NCBI GenBank assembly: GCA_964568805.1
Contig: CAZMRW010000084.1
Coordinates: forward strand, 1-19,190
Source of the DNA: CAZMRW01 sp964568805
GTDB taxonomy: Bacteria > Pseudomonadota > Gammaproteobacteria > Methylococcales > Methylomonadaceae
Length of the DNA: 19,190 nucleotides
Direction: 5' to 3'
Shown here: piece after piece, positions 8,513-17,901 of the stretch
Position numbering within the stretch: the first letter of the stretch is position 1
How the letters are laid out: each line of letters begins with the position of its first letter
Position numbers and translations under genes: made by a program
The notes under the pieces: model-generated
Seen by the model: the letters and a program-made list of their open reading frames with translations, nothing else
Told to the model about the DNA's origin: nothing
The model's database searches: none

Positions 8513-9379
8513 TCAGGTAATCAAGGTAGGGAAGGTGGTGTGGATCAGGCGTCTGGGATGCGTATAGACAACATGCTGGTGATCGCGGGCAAAACCGACC
8601 AGGGTAAGGCCCGATTCGTCAGCCAGACGGATCGCCAGCCCGGTCGAGGCGGACATCGCTGCCAGCAAGGTGACGCCGACACTGGCGGCTTTTTGCACCA
8701 TTTCATAACTGGCGCGGCTGGTGACAAGGACAAATCCGGAGGCCGGATTTTTGCCGAGGCGCAATAATAGCCCGATCAGTTTGTCCATTGCATTGTGTCT
8801 TCCGACATCTTCCCGGACATATTGAATGCCCTGTCCCGGGATGATCCAGGCGGCGGCGTGAACGGCGCCGGTTAATTGATTCAGTTTTTGCTGTTGCCGG
8901 ATTTCATCCAGCGCGGCATAAAGTTCGGATGCGGGCAGCTTCAATTCGCCGCTGACAGGTTCGGTAGGGCGAATGGCCTGTTGCAAGGTGTTGGCGCCGC
9001 AAAGTCCGCAGCCGGTGCGTCCGGTTAAGTTGCGGCCTTTGTCGGCCAGGCAGTGAAAACGAGCCTCGGGAATCTGTAAACGGACCTCGATGCCGTTGGA
9101 CCGGTTATAAACATGCACCGACAACAGCTCTGACGGACCCTGAATAATGCCTTCGGTAATACTGAAGCCCAGTGCGAATTCCTCGAGGTTGGTCGGCGTG
9201 ACCAGCATCACGACATGGGGCTCGCCGTTATAAACCAGAGAAACCGGAACTTCTTCGGCAATATAGTCCTGCTGAATCGTATGCTGATTGCCTTGCCAAC
9301 GCTCAACCCGGCTTTGCTGATAACTGGGCCAGCCCAATTCCGGCGTAAGAGGCTGCATGACGACATTCACATTGGCCAT
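8513..9379 (-). CDS. fdhD: Formate dehydrogenase accessory sulfurtransferase FdhD (FdsC)
   Basis: 288 residues. Family role: cytoplasmic chaperone that takes sulfur from the cysteine desulfurase IscS and places it on the Mo/W-bis-MGD cofactor, which formate dehydrogenases need for activity; in Fds operons it is called FdsC. The catalytic CxxC is present: GCGLCGAN, C124 and C127. Other family motifs: EFALGFSITEGII (~67-79), VHAAAWI and the REDVGRHNAMDKLIG segment, plus FVLVTSRASYEMVQKA in the C-terminal half. Starts at ATG 9379, only 3 nt after the fdsA stop, so translation is probably coupled to the catalytic subunit it matures. It is the only fdhD in the window and may serve FdhA as well. 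Confidence 0.95.
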   Translation of the reverse strand: MANVNVVMQPLTPELGWPSYQQSRVERWQGNQHTIQQDYIAEEVPVSLVYNGEPHVVMLVTPTNLEEFALGFSITEGIIQGPSELLSVHVYNRSNGIEVRLQIPEARFHCLADKGRNLTGRTGCGLCGANTLQQAIRPTEPVSGELKLPASELYAALDEIRQQQKLNQLTGAVHAAAWIIPGQGIQYVREDVGRHNAMDKLIGLLLRLGKNPASGFVLVTSRASYEMVQKAASVGVTLLAAMSASTGLAIRLADESGLTLVGFARDHQHVVYTHPRRLIHTTFPTLIT

Positions 9380-9382
9380 CGG

Positions 9383-12223
9383 CTAGCCCTTGGCGAGCAA
9401 TTCCAGTTGTTTTTCCGAGAACGCATGGTATTTTTGCTGCCAATCCGAAGGATGGCTGACTTTAGTGACCTGCACGGCGGTGACTTTATATTCGGGGCAG
9501 TTGGTCGCCCAATCCGAATTATCGGTTGTGATCACATTGGCGCCGGATTCGGGGAAGTGGAACGTCGTATAAACGACGCCCGGCTGTACTCTGTCAGTGA
9601 TCAGTGCCCGTAACACCGTTTCCCCGACGCGGCTCTTGATGCCGACCCAATCGCCGGTGTTCAGGCCTCTGTCTTCGGCGTCGTGCGGATGGATTTCGAG
9701 GCGGTCTTCCGAATGCCACGCGACGTTTTCGGTCCGGCGTGTTTGCGCGCCGACATTGTATTGCGACAGGATGCGGCCGGTGGTCAGGATCAGCGGAAAT
9801 TTACGGGTCGTGCGTTCGTGCGATGCCACGAATTCGGTCAGCATGAACAGCCCTTTACCGTTGTCCCTCATGAAGCTATGTTCATGCATGGTCGGCGTGC
9901 CTTCAGGAGCCTCTTCGTTGCATGGCCATTGCAGGCTGCCCAGCCGTTCGATTTTTGCATAGCTGACGCCGGCAAAGCTGGGCGTCAGCCGGGCAATTTC
10001 GTCCATGATTTCAGACGGATGGCTGTAATTCATCGGATAGTCCATCGCATTGGCCAGCAGTTGGGTGACTTGCCAGTCTTCGTAGCCGCCCATCGGCGCC
10101 ATGACCTTGCGTACCGGGGAGATGCGGCGTTCGGCATTGGTAAAGGTGCCGTTTTTTTCCAGAAAGGAGGAGCCGGGCAAAAATACATGCGCGAATTTGG
10201 CGGTTTCATTCAGGAATAAATCCTGCACGATCACACATTCCATCGATCGTAAGGCATGGTGGACGTGTTGAATGTCGGGATCGGACTGGGCAATATCCTC
10301 GCCCTCGACATAAAGCCCCATGAAACTGCCGTCGGCGGCTGCATCAAACATGTTGGGAATGCGCAGGCCGGGTTCGGATTGAAGCTGAACACCCCAGTGC
10401 TGTTCAAAAAGATGGCGGGTGACGTCGTCTGAAACATGGCGATATCCCGGAAACTCATGCGGGAAAGAACCCATATCGCAGGAGCCTTGTACATTGTTTT
10501 GACCGCGAAGCGGATTGACGCCCACGCCTTCACGGCCGATGTTACCGGTTGCCATCGCCAGATTGGCGATGCCGATGACTGTCGTCGAGCCCTGGCTGTG
10601 TTCGGTCACGCCCAGGCCGTAATAAATTGCGCCGTTGTTTGCCGACGCGTAAAGTCTGGCAGCGGCGCGGATTTCTTCGGCCGGGACGCCGGTAATCGCT
10701 TCGGCTGCTTCTGGGGCGTGATGTGGCTCGGCGATAAACTTTTTCCATTTGGCAAAGGAGGCGACATCGCAGCGTTCATTGACAAAGCGCTCATCCAATA
10801 AATTTTCGGTGACCACCACATGCGCAAGGGCATTGATCAGGGCGACGTTGGTTCCCGGACGTAATTTTAAATGATGGCTGGCTTGAACATGCGGCGATTT
10901 GACCAGATCGATTTCACGCGGATCAATGACGATCAGTTTTGCGCCCTGACGCAGACGCTTTTTCATTTGCGAGCCGAATACCGGATGACCGTCGGTCGGG
11001 TTCGCGCCGATGACCATGATCACATCGGCCTTCATCACCGAGTCGAAATTCTGGGTGCCCGACGATTCACCGAAGGTTTGTTTAAGACCGTAGCCGGTCG
11101 GCGAATGGCAGACGCGTGCGCAGGTGTCGACATTGTTGTTGCCGAAGCCGGCACGGATCAATTTTTGCACCAGATAGGTTTCTTCATTGGTGCAGCGTGA
11201 GGAGGTAATGCCCCCGATCGAATCCCGGCCGTATTTGGCTTGTATGCGTTTCAGTTCGGACGCGGCATACTGGATTGCTTCTTCCCAGCTGACTTCCTGC
11301 CAGTGATCCTTGATGCTCTTGCGGATCATCGGAGTGGTAATGCGGTCTTTATGGGTCGCGTAACCGAATGCAAATCGGCCCTTGACGCAGGAATGACCGT
11401 GATTGGCTTTGCCGTCTTTCTGCGGGACCATGCGGATGACCTGGTCCCCTTTCATTTCGGCTCGAAACGAACAGCCTACGCCGCAATAGGCGCAGGTGGT
11501 GACAATCGCATGCTCGGGGGTTCCTTGTTCGATCACCGATTTTTCCATTAACGTCGCGGTCGGGCAGGCCTGTACGCAGGCGCCGCAAGACACGCATTCG
11601 GAGTCCATGAAGGCCTGGTTCTGGCTCGGAGAAACCTTGGAGTCGAAGCCGCGCCCGTCGATTGTCAAGGCAAAGGTGCCCTGCGTTTCTTCACAGGCCC
11701 TGACGCAACGGGAACAGACGATGCATTTGCTCGGATCGAAGCTGAAATAAGGATTGCTTTCATCCTTGACGGCTTGCAGATGGTTTTCACCCAAAGGGTT
11801 GTAGCGGACTTCCCGTAAACCGACCGCGCCGGCCATATCCTGAAGTTCGCAATCGCCGTTGGCCGAACAGGTCAGGCAGTCGAGCGGGTGATCGGAGATG
11901 TATAACTCCATGACGCCGCGACGCACATCGGCCAGTTTTTTATTCTGTGTCGTTACGACCATGCCTTCCGCCACGGGGGTGGTGCACGATGCGGGCATGC
12001 CGCGGCTGCCTTTGATTTCGACCACGCAAAGCCGGCACGAGCCGAAGGGTTCGATGCTGTCGGTTGCGCAGAGTTTGGGGATGTCAATACCGATACCGGC
12101 CGCCGCGCGCATGACCGAAGTCCCCTCTGGCGCCGTGACCTGAAAGCCGTCAATTTCCAGATTGACGAGTTGATCGGATTGTTTGGCTGGGGTACCCAAA
12201 TCTTTTTCTTTATCGAGCGACAT
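9383..12223 (-). CDS. fdsA: NAD-dependent formate dehydrogenase alpha (catalytic) subunit FdsA
   Basis: 946 residues. Family role: Mo-bis-MGD catalytic subunit of the FdsABG enzyme, oxidising formate to CO2. Domains in order: 2Fe-2S ferredoxin domain (C52, C63, C66, C80), NuoG-type His/Cys 4Fe-4S (H112, C116, C119, C125), two 4Fe-4S clusters (C167/C170/C173/C177 and C210/C213/C216/C220), then the oxidoreductase domain with a 4Fe-4S (C244, C247, C251, C279), metal-ligand Cys372 and His373 in DTCARVCHSPTG, and a C-terminal dinucleotide-binding domain (FPLILTTGRILSQYNVGAQTRR region). It retains the full NuoG-like cluster set, unlike the neighbouring FdhA. ATG 12223 has an AAGAGG ribosome site; it lies 21 nt after the fdsB stop and its end is 3 nt from fdhD. 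Confidence 0.95.
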   Translation of the reverse strand: MSLDKEKDLGTPAKQSDQLVNLEIDGFQVTAPEGTSVMRAAAGIGIDIPKLCATDSIEPFGSCRLCVVEIKGSRGMPASCTTPVAEGMVVTTQNKKLADVRRGVMELYISDHPLDCLTCSANGDCELQDMAGAVGLREVRYNPLGENHLQAVKDESNPYFSFDPSKCIVCSRCVRACEETQGTFALTIDGRGFDSKVSPSQNQAFMDSECVSCGACVQACPTATLMEKSVIEQGTPEHAIVTTCAYCGVGCSFRAEMKGDQVIRMVPQKDGKANHGHSCVKGRFAFGYATHKDRITTPMIRKSIKDHWQEVSWEEAIQYAASELKRIQAKYGRDSIGGITSSRCTNEETYLVQKLIRAGFGNNNVDTCARVCHSPTGYGLKQTFGESSGTQNFDSVMKADVIMVIGANPTDGHPVFGSQMKKRLRQGAKLIVIDPREIDLVKSPHVQASHHLKLRPGTNVALINALAHVVVTENLLDERFVNERCDVASFAKWKKFIAEPHHAPEAAEAITGVPAEEIRAAARLYASANNGAIYYGLGVTEHSQGSTTVIGIANLAMATGNIGREGVGVNPLRGQNNVQGSCDMGSFPHEFPGYRHVSDDVTRHLFEQHWGVQLQSEPGLRIPNMFDAAADGSFMGLYVEGEDIAQSDPDIQHVHHALRSMECVIVQDLFLNETAKFAHVFLPGSSFLEKNGTFTNAERRISPVRKVMAPMGGYEDWQVTQLLANAMDYPMNYSHPSEIMDEIARLTPSFAGVSYAKIERLGSLQWPCNEEAPEGTPTMHEHSFMRDNGKGLFMLTEFVASHERTTRKFPLILTTGRILSQYNVGAQTRRTENVAWHSEDRLEIHPHDAEDRGLNTGDWVGIKSRVGETVLRALITDRVQPGVVYTTFHFPESGANVITTDNSDWATNCPEYKVTAVQVTKVSHPSDWQQKYHAFSEKQLELLAKG

Positions 12224-12244
12224 AAGATTACCTCTTGATCAATA

Positions 12245-13794
<1,550 letters not shown>

Positions 13795-13798
<4 letters not shown>

Positions 13799-14271
13799 GC
13801 CGGTTCCTCCGTGCAACGGATGGCGTTATCAAATAGTTCGGCGGTTACGCGTCCGTAAACCTCATCGCCGATCTGCATGGACGGAGAGCAGGCGCAAAGG
13901 CCCAGGCAATAAACCGGTTCGAGAGAGAAGGCGCCATCCACTGTGGTTTCGTGATAATCGATGCCCAGTTTATTTTTGACATGGCTTTCCAGCTGTTTGC
14001 CGCCCATTGCCTGGCAGGATTCGGCGCGGCATAGCTGTATCGTGGTTTTGCCGGGAGGCGTCTCTCGAAAATAGTGATAAAAGCTGATGACCCCATGTAC
14101 TTCGGCACGGGAAAGATTAAGCGCTGCAGCGATATCGGGAACAGATTCGGCAGGGATATAGCCGAGACTGTTTTGCATACCGTGCAGGATAGGCAGAAGT
14201 GCGCCGGGTTGATCTTTAAGGCTTGCGATGATTACTTGCACTGCCGGGTTATTAGCGCCTGATTCAGTCAT
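13795..14271 (-). CDS. fdsG: NAD-dependent formate dehydrogenase gamma subunit FdsG
   Basis: 158 residues from the second ATG (14271), chosen because GGAG (14283-14280) is 8 nt upstream; the first ATG (14277) is only 2 nt from that site, although it would add just MN. NuoE-like thioredoxin-fold subunit with one 2Fe-2S cluster (C81, C86, C122, C126; motifs LCRAESCQAMGG and YCLGLCACSP). The N-terminal helical part (LGYIPAESVPDIAAALNLS, EVHGVISFYHYF) is typical of the family. Role: auxiliary electron-transfer subunit beside FdsB. First gene of the operon; the promoter lies in the 14272-14597 gap shared with the divergent regulator. Confidence 0.95.
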
Positions 14272-14597
14272 ATTCATTTCTCCAAGGCGATTCCATGCCT
14301 TATCGATAACAACAGTTTATCCTTCCGTTGTCTAAGTAAAATATGCGTATTAGCTTAACACATGAATTTCTCAATGTAAAAAAAGCATAAAAACAGCATA
14401 AAAAACTTATTATTTATAGGAATTTATACCTGAAATAAAAGGATAGGTTCATATTTTTTGTAAAAAACACTCAATAATGCAATTTATTATCAGCTAAATG
14501 CCCGGTTCTTGTCCCAAAACAGGGAGGATCAACGCATTGCAGTTCATTTCCAAGACCGTTATATTGACTGCCGGATAGAGCATTAGAGGCTACTCAC
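14272..14597. promoter_or_regulatory. Divergent promoter region between fdsG and the PBP-like regulator
   Basis: 326 nt, very AT-rich, no gene. It must carry the fds promoter (minus) and the regulator promoter (plus). A TTGAGA hexamer on the minus strand (14375-14370) resembles a -35 box, but the -10 region 17 nt later (AATACG) is poor, which would fit an activator-dependent promoter. A tandem 11-bp repeat (separate entry) lies just upstream of it. The regulator's ribosome site AGAGG (14585-14589) is 8 nt before its TTG start. Confidence 0.55.
14384..14406. repeat. Tandem repeat of AGCATAAAAAC, candidate regulator-binding site
   Basis: AGCATAAAAAC (14384-14394) is followed directly by AGCATAAAAAAC (14395-14406). 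The 11-bp period is close to one helical turn, so two protein subunits could bind the same face. It lies upstream of the possible fds -35 box at 14375-14370. The assignment as an operator is inferred from position and periodicity. Confidence 0.4.
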
Positions 14598-15485
14598 TTG
14601 ACTGAACTGATGACCGTACATGAAATCGCGGACTACTTGCGCGTTAAAGAGCGCAAGATTTACGATTTAATTACCCAGAAACAGATCCCCTGTACACGCG
14701 TTACCGGGAAATGGCTGTTTTCAAAACACCAGATTGATCTCTGGCTGATGCAAAACAGTGAAACCAGCGTACAGGAACTGTGCTTCAAGACGATTCCCGA
14801 GATTGTTGTGGGTAGCCATGATCCCTTGCTTGAATGGGCCATACGGGAAAGCGGTTCATCAATGGCCATGCAGACCACCGGCAGCCTGGAAGGACTGACC
14901 CGTTTTTCAGACGGAGAGGCGATGATGTGCGGAATGCATGTGCTGGATGTCGGTAGCGGCGAATACAATATTCCGGTCATAAAAAATACCTTGCATGATC
15001 AGGAAATTGTGGTGATTGAATGGGCCTGGCGCGAGCAGGGGCTGGTCGTCTCCAAGGGCAATCCTTCGGCTATCCGGACCCTTGCTGACTTGGTCGGCAA
15101 AAAAGCCAAATTGATTGATCGGCAAAATGGTTCCGGCAGCCGGATATTGCTGGATTATTTGCTGGCCAGAGAAGGGCTCGACAAAACCGCTATCGCCTGC
15201 GCGGATAAACCGGCTCGTACTGAAATGGATGTGGGGCTGATTATTTCCAGCGGCAAGGCCGATGCCGGCCTTGCGGTGTCATCGGTTGCCAGACAACTGC
15301 ATCTTGACTTCATACCCTTGGCCAAGGAAAGATTCGACCTGGTCATGCGCCGCTATGATTATTTCGAACCGCCTATCCAGAAATTACTGTCATTTTGTCA
15401 AACCGCGGCTTTTATAGATAAGGTCAAAGAGATCGGCGGTTATGACACAAAAGGCTTGGGCAACATCGTTTTTAACAAGCGTTAA
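14598..15485 (+). CDS. HTH regulator with PBP-like (PF12727-type) ligand domain, probable fds regulator
   Basis: 295 residues from a TTG start supported by AGAGG 8 nt upstream. Residues 6-51 are an excisionase/MerR-like helix-turn-helix (TVHEIADYLRVKERKIYDLI ... GKWLFSKHQIDLWL). Residues ~70-280 match the periplasmic-binding-protein-like domain seen in putative molybdate/molybdopterin-linked regulators: VGSHDPLLE (71-79), GSLEGL..FSDGEAMMCGMHVLD (95-117), GEYN (121-124), NRQ-GSGTR-like DRQNGSGSRILLDYLL (174-189). No signal peptide, so it acts in the cytoplasm. It diverges from fdsG, which suggests it controls that operon, perhaps in response to formate, molybdate or tungstate; the ligand is not shown by the sequence. 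Elsewhere Fds operons often carry a LysR-type regulator instead. Confidence 0.82.
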   Translation: MTELMTVHEIADYLRVKERKIYDLITQKQIPCTRVTGKWLFSKHQIDLWLMQNSETSVQELCFKTIPEIVVGSHDPLLEWAIRESGSSMAMQTTGSLEGLTRFSDGEAMMCGMHVLDVGSGEYNIPVIKNTLHDQEIVVIEWAWREQGLVVSKGNPSAIRTLADLVGKKAKLIDRQNGSGSRILLDYLLAREGLDKTAIACADKPARTEMDVGLIISSGKADAGLAVSSVARQLHLDFIPLAKERFDLVMRRYDYFEPPIQKLLSFCQTAAFIDKVKEIGGYDTKGLGNIVFNKR

Positions 15486-15500
15486 CCGCTATTTTCTGAG

Positions 15501-15710
15501 TCAGCAGCAACTTTTCTGCTGCTGTATGGGCGGACATTCAACCGAACCGTAAGAACAGAACACACAGCAATCCCCGGATTTTGGCTTAAGCAGGGTTTTA
15601 CAATGCTTGCACTCATAAAAATACTGGCAGGCATCCGTCGGCATGGTTTCAATTTCGGCATGTCCGCAGTGCGGGCAGGTAATCATTGATTCCGGAATCA
15701 CGCTATTCAT
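15501..15710 (-). CDS. GDCCVxC domain-containing Cys-rich protein of the mer locus
   Basis: 69 residues with 12 cysteines: CPHC (C12, C15), C28, C34, KHC (C37), the signature GDCCVFC (C48, C49, C52), C59 and a terminal CC (C68, C69); two CxxC pairs suggest a zinc-ribbon-like fold. Known family: GDCCVxC (seleno)proteins, often next to merT/merP. Here all signature positions are Cys codons with no in-frame UGA, so this is the non-selenoprotein form. ATG 15710 overlaps the merP stop (ATGA), so it is the third gene of merTP. Function is not established; binding or delivery of Hg(II) is a reasonable guess. It lacks a signal peptide and should be cytoplasmic. Confidence 0.85.
   Translation of the reverse strand: MNSVIPESMITCPHCGHAEIETMPTDACQYFYECKHCKTLLKPKSGDCCVFCSYGSVECPPIQQQKSCC
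15502..15524. terminator. Hairpin at the convergent ends of the regulator and mer genes
   Basis: CAGCAGCA (15502-15509) pairs with TGCTGCTG (15517-15524) over a 7-nt loop. It overlaps the last codons of the GDCCVxC gene and starts 17 nt after the regulator stop. No U-tract follows on either strand, so termination activity is uncertain. Confidence 0.35.
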
Positions 15711-15997
15711 TGACCGTTCTTTTTCACGGTGGACGGGTAACCTGCGTTTTTGGTCGCTTCTGTCAGTGTGTCTTCTGTAACGGAAGCGTCGTCGAATTCA
15801 ACGGTGGCGGTCCTGCTCGCATAATCGACCGAAACCTGCTGTACGCCGGAGACATTTTTAAGAGCTTTCTTGATCGTTAACGGGCAAACCGGACAGGTCA
15901 TATTTTGTACGTCGAGAGTAACCGTGCGCGAAGCGGCCAGAGCGCCGCCGGACATAACCGCAAGCGCCATCAATAACGGAAGAATTCTTTTTTTCAT
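15707..15997 (-). CDS. merP: Periplasmic mercuric ion-binding protein MerP
   Basis: 96 residues from ATG 15997, selected because it opens a clear signal peptide (MKKRILPLLMALAVMSGGALAA, cut near residue 22) and has GAGG about 8 nt upstream; the frame stays open to 16042 but those codons overlap merT and lack a ribosome site. The mature part is one heavy-metal-associated (HMA) domain with MTCPVC (C35, C38). Role: captures Hg(II) in the periplasm and hands it to MerT. Its start lies 10 nt after the merT stop. Confidence 0.93.
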   Translation of the reverse strand: MKKRILPLLMALAVMSGGALAASRTVTLDVQNMTCPVCPLTIKKALKNVSGVQQVSVDYASRTATVEFDDASVTEDTLTEATKNAGYPSTVKKNGQ

Positions 15998-16007
15998 CGG
16001 ATTTTCC

Positions 16008-16346
16008 TCAATAAAACATGGGTGCGAACCATGGGAATGCAAGCAGCCCGAACAGGGGAATCGTGACCACCCAAAAAATCATGCGCTGTCTTTGCAAGGT
16101 TTCATCATCCGCACACAACATGCCGGGTTCGCAGTCCCGTGGAGCCAGATAGAGTTTGCGAAAGGCCAGGCCTATAAAGAGCAAAGTTAAACCGATAAAG
16201 ACCGGACGCAACGGTTCGAGAGCGGTCAGGTTTGACACCCATGCTCCGCCGAGGCCGAGACTCAGTAATAGCAATGGTGCGACACAGCACAGGCTTGCGC
16301 CGATTCCGGCAAGAACGCCCGCGATCAAGGTATATTTCTGATTCAT
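16008..16346 (-). CDS. merT: Mercuric ion transporter MerT
   Basis: 112 residues, near the 116 of Tn21/Tn501 MerT, with three membrane segments. The vicinal pair C20-C21 lies in the first segment (ASLCCVAPLLLL), and the cytoplasmic loop has C72 and C78 (CEPGMLC), both hallmark Hg(II)-handling sites. Role: inner-membrane import of Hg(II) received from MerP. First gene of merTP, read leftward from the MerR-controlled promoter at 16376-16407. Confidence 0.94.
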   Translation of the reverse strand: MNQKYTLIAGVLAGIGASLCCVAPLLLLSLGLGGAWVSNLTALEPLRPVFIGLTLLFIGLAFRKLYLAPRDCEPGMLCADDETLQRQRMIFWVVTIPLFGLLAFPWFAPMFY

Positions 16347-16375
16347 GGCTGTTGCTCTGACTATTTGAGGGGGTT

Positions 16376-16407
16376 ATTATAAACTCCGGACCTGAGTACG
16401 GAAGCAA
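16376..16407 (-). promoter_or_regulatory. MerR-type promoter/operator of merT
   Basis: On the minus strand TTGCTT (16407-16402) and TATAAT (16381-16376) are separated by 20 nt, the over-long spacing typical of MerR-activated promoters. The spacer holds the dyad CCGTACTCAGGTCCGGAG, similar to the mer operator core I recall from Tn501/Tn21 (CCGTAC-n4-GTACGG). It lies within 40 nt of both divergent genes, so it should also control merR. Confidence 0.8.
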
Positions 16408-16412
16408 GCCCT

Positions 16413-16817
16413 ATGACAGAAAAAAGTTTTACAATTGGCATGCTGGCAAACAAAGCCGGAGTGAACGTCGAAACCATCCGGTTTTATCAGCGGCGCGGCT
16501 TGCTGGCGGAACCCGAAAAACTTTTTAAGAGTATTCGACGCTATGATGAAAACCATGTAAGCAGAGTGCGATTCATTAAACAGGCCCAGAAGATTGGTTT
16601 CTCGCTCGATGAGATCGCTGAACTTTTGAGCCTTGAGGACGGGCAGCACTGCCGTGAGGCTAAAGATATCGCTCTCAGAAAACTGGTTTTGATTCGTGAG
16701 CGTATCGAAAACTTGCGCAAAATGGAAATAGTTCTGTCTGATCTGACTGAACGTTGCGCCAGCAACACCGGGTCGGTATCCTGTCCGATTATCCTAACCC
16801 TTCAAAGAATGCCGTAA
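16413..16817 (+). CDS. merR: Mercury-responsive regulator MerR
   Basis: 134 residues. N-terminal winged HTH (FTIGMLANKAGVNVETIRFYQRRGLL), then the dimerisation helix and Hg(II)-binding cysteines C80 (EDGQHC), C115 and C124 (CASNTGSVSCP), matching the three ligands of MerR from Tn501/Tn21 (C82, C117, C126). This identifies a true mercury sensor rather than a Zn/Cu/Pb relative. Role: represses, and on binding Hg(II) activates, the divergent merT promoter by untwisting its 20-nt spacer. ATG 16413 lies 6 nt from the operator dyad region. Confidence 0.95.
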   Translation: MTEKSFTIGMLANKAGVNVETIRFYQRRGLLAEPEKLFKSIRRYDENHVSRVRFIKQAQKIGFSLDEIAELLSLEDGQHCREAKDIALRKLVLIRERIENLRKMEIVLSDLTERCASNTGSVSCPIILTLQRMP

Positions 16818-16881
16818 AGCACTTATCTTACAAAAGATACAATACAGGCCGTATTGACAACGATAGCTTAAGGGGAACATT

Positions 16882-17901
16882 TTGAGAATTGCGCTCATCA
16901 GCGATGCGTGGAATCCGCAAATTAACGGCGTCGTCACTACCCTGACCAATACTGTTGAAGCTCTGCATGAGCTGGGGCACGAGGTCGAACTGATCACTCC
17001 GGATCGTTTTCGGACCTGGCCATGGCCAGGTTATCCGGATGTCGGTTTGGCTTTTCTGTGCGGACCGAAGCTGCGCCCTATGATCAAGGCTTTTAAACCT
17101 GACGCTCTGCATCTGGTTACCGAGGGGCCGATCGGTTATGCCGCTCGCCGCTATTGCCGTCATTACGGTTATCGTTATACCAGTTCGTATCTCAGTCAAT
17201 TTCCGGACTACTTCAAATTGCGCATAGGCTTTCCGATGACGGTGAGTTCAGCCTATCTGCGCTGGTTTCACTGCAAAAGCGAACGCGTCATGGTGGCGAC
17301 CGAATCCCTTGAAGAGGACTTAACCCGCAAGGGATACCGGCGGCTGGCGCGTTGGTCCCGCGGCGTTGACACGACACTTTTTCGTCCTCGTGATAAAAAT
17401 TATATTCAAGACCTGCGCCCGATATTTATGTTTACCGGGCGGGTCGCTATCGAGAAAAACATCGAGGCGTTTCTCAAACTGGATCTGCCGGGGACGAAAT
17501 ATGTGATCGGCGATGGCCCGCAAAAGGAGGCGCTTAAAATAAAATATCCCGATGTCCGTTTTCCGGGCTATCAGAAAGGCGAGGCTCTGGCCCGCTATAT
17601 GGCTGCGGCAGATGTGTTTGTTTTTCCTAGCAAAACCGATACTTTCGGGGTCGTGATGCTGGAAGCATTGGCCAGCGGCGTGCCGGTAGCGGCTTTTCCG
17701 GTTCAGGGTCCACAGGATGTGATCAAAGATGACCGGGTCGGCATCCTGAGCGAGGATCTGAGGCAGGCGGCATTAACAGCGCTGTCGTTAAATCCGCAAC
17801 ATTGCAGGCGTTATGCGCTGGATTATTCGTGGGAGAAATGTACGCGGCAGTTCGTGAGCAACCTGACTCCGATGCATCATGCCCTTAGCCGTAAGGACTG
17901 A
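16882..17901 (+). CDS. GT4-family glycosyltransferase (MgtA-like)
   Basis: 339 residues from a TTG start with AGGGG 6 nt upstream. GT-B fold: an N-terminal acceptor domain starting RIALISDAWNPQINGVVTTL (a GT4 hallmark, G-V-V glycine loop ~16-18) and a C-terminal nucleotide-sugar domain with FTGRVAIEKNIEAF (~184-197), VIGDGPQ (~208-214) and the EX7E-like DTFGVVMLEALASGVPVAAF (D253, E261; the first Glu is Asp here). Such proteins move sugars from GDP-mannose or UDP-sugars onto lipids or glycans at the cytoplasmic membrane face. Substrate unknown. It stands alone, 64 nt after merR, and has no evident link to mercury. Confidence 0.87.
   Translation: MRIALISDAWNPQINGVVTTLTNTVEALHELGHEVELITPDRFRTWPWPGYPDVGLAFLCGPKLRPMIKAFKPDALHLVTEGPIGYAARRYCRHYGYRYTSSYLSQFPDYFKLRIGFPMTVSSAYLRWFHCKSERVMVATESLEEDLTRKGYRRLARWSRGVDTTLFRPRDKNYIQDLRPIFMFTGRVAIEKNIEAFLKLDLPGTKYVIGDGPQKEALKIKYPDVRFPGYQKGEALARYMAAADVFVFPSKTDTFGVVMLEALASGVPVAAFPVQGPQDVIKDDRVGILSEDLRQAALTALSLNPQHCRRYALDYSWEKCTRQFVSNLTPMHHALSRKD

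Noticed and set aside
9683..10219. 178-codon open frame on the plus strand
   Set aside because: Antisense to fdsA with no recognisable motif or ribosome site.
3435..12223. Selenocysteine in either formate dehydrogenase
   Set aside because: Residue 372 is an ordinary Cys codon in both alpha subunits.
15501..15710. Selenoprotein form of the GDCCVxC family
   Set aside because: All signature positions are Cys codons and no in-frame UGA occurs before the stop.
16838..16882. Promoter for the glycosyltransferase (TTGACA at 16854-16859; TACAAT at 16838-16843; small CAATAC/GTATTG stem)
   Set aside because: The TTGACA has its -10 position overlapping the start codon and TACAAT has no -35, so no confident promoter can be drawn.
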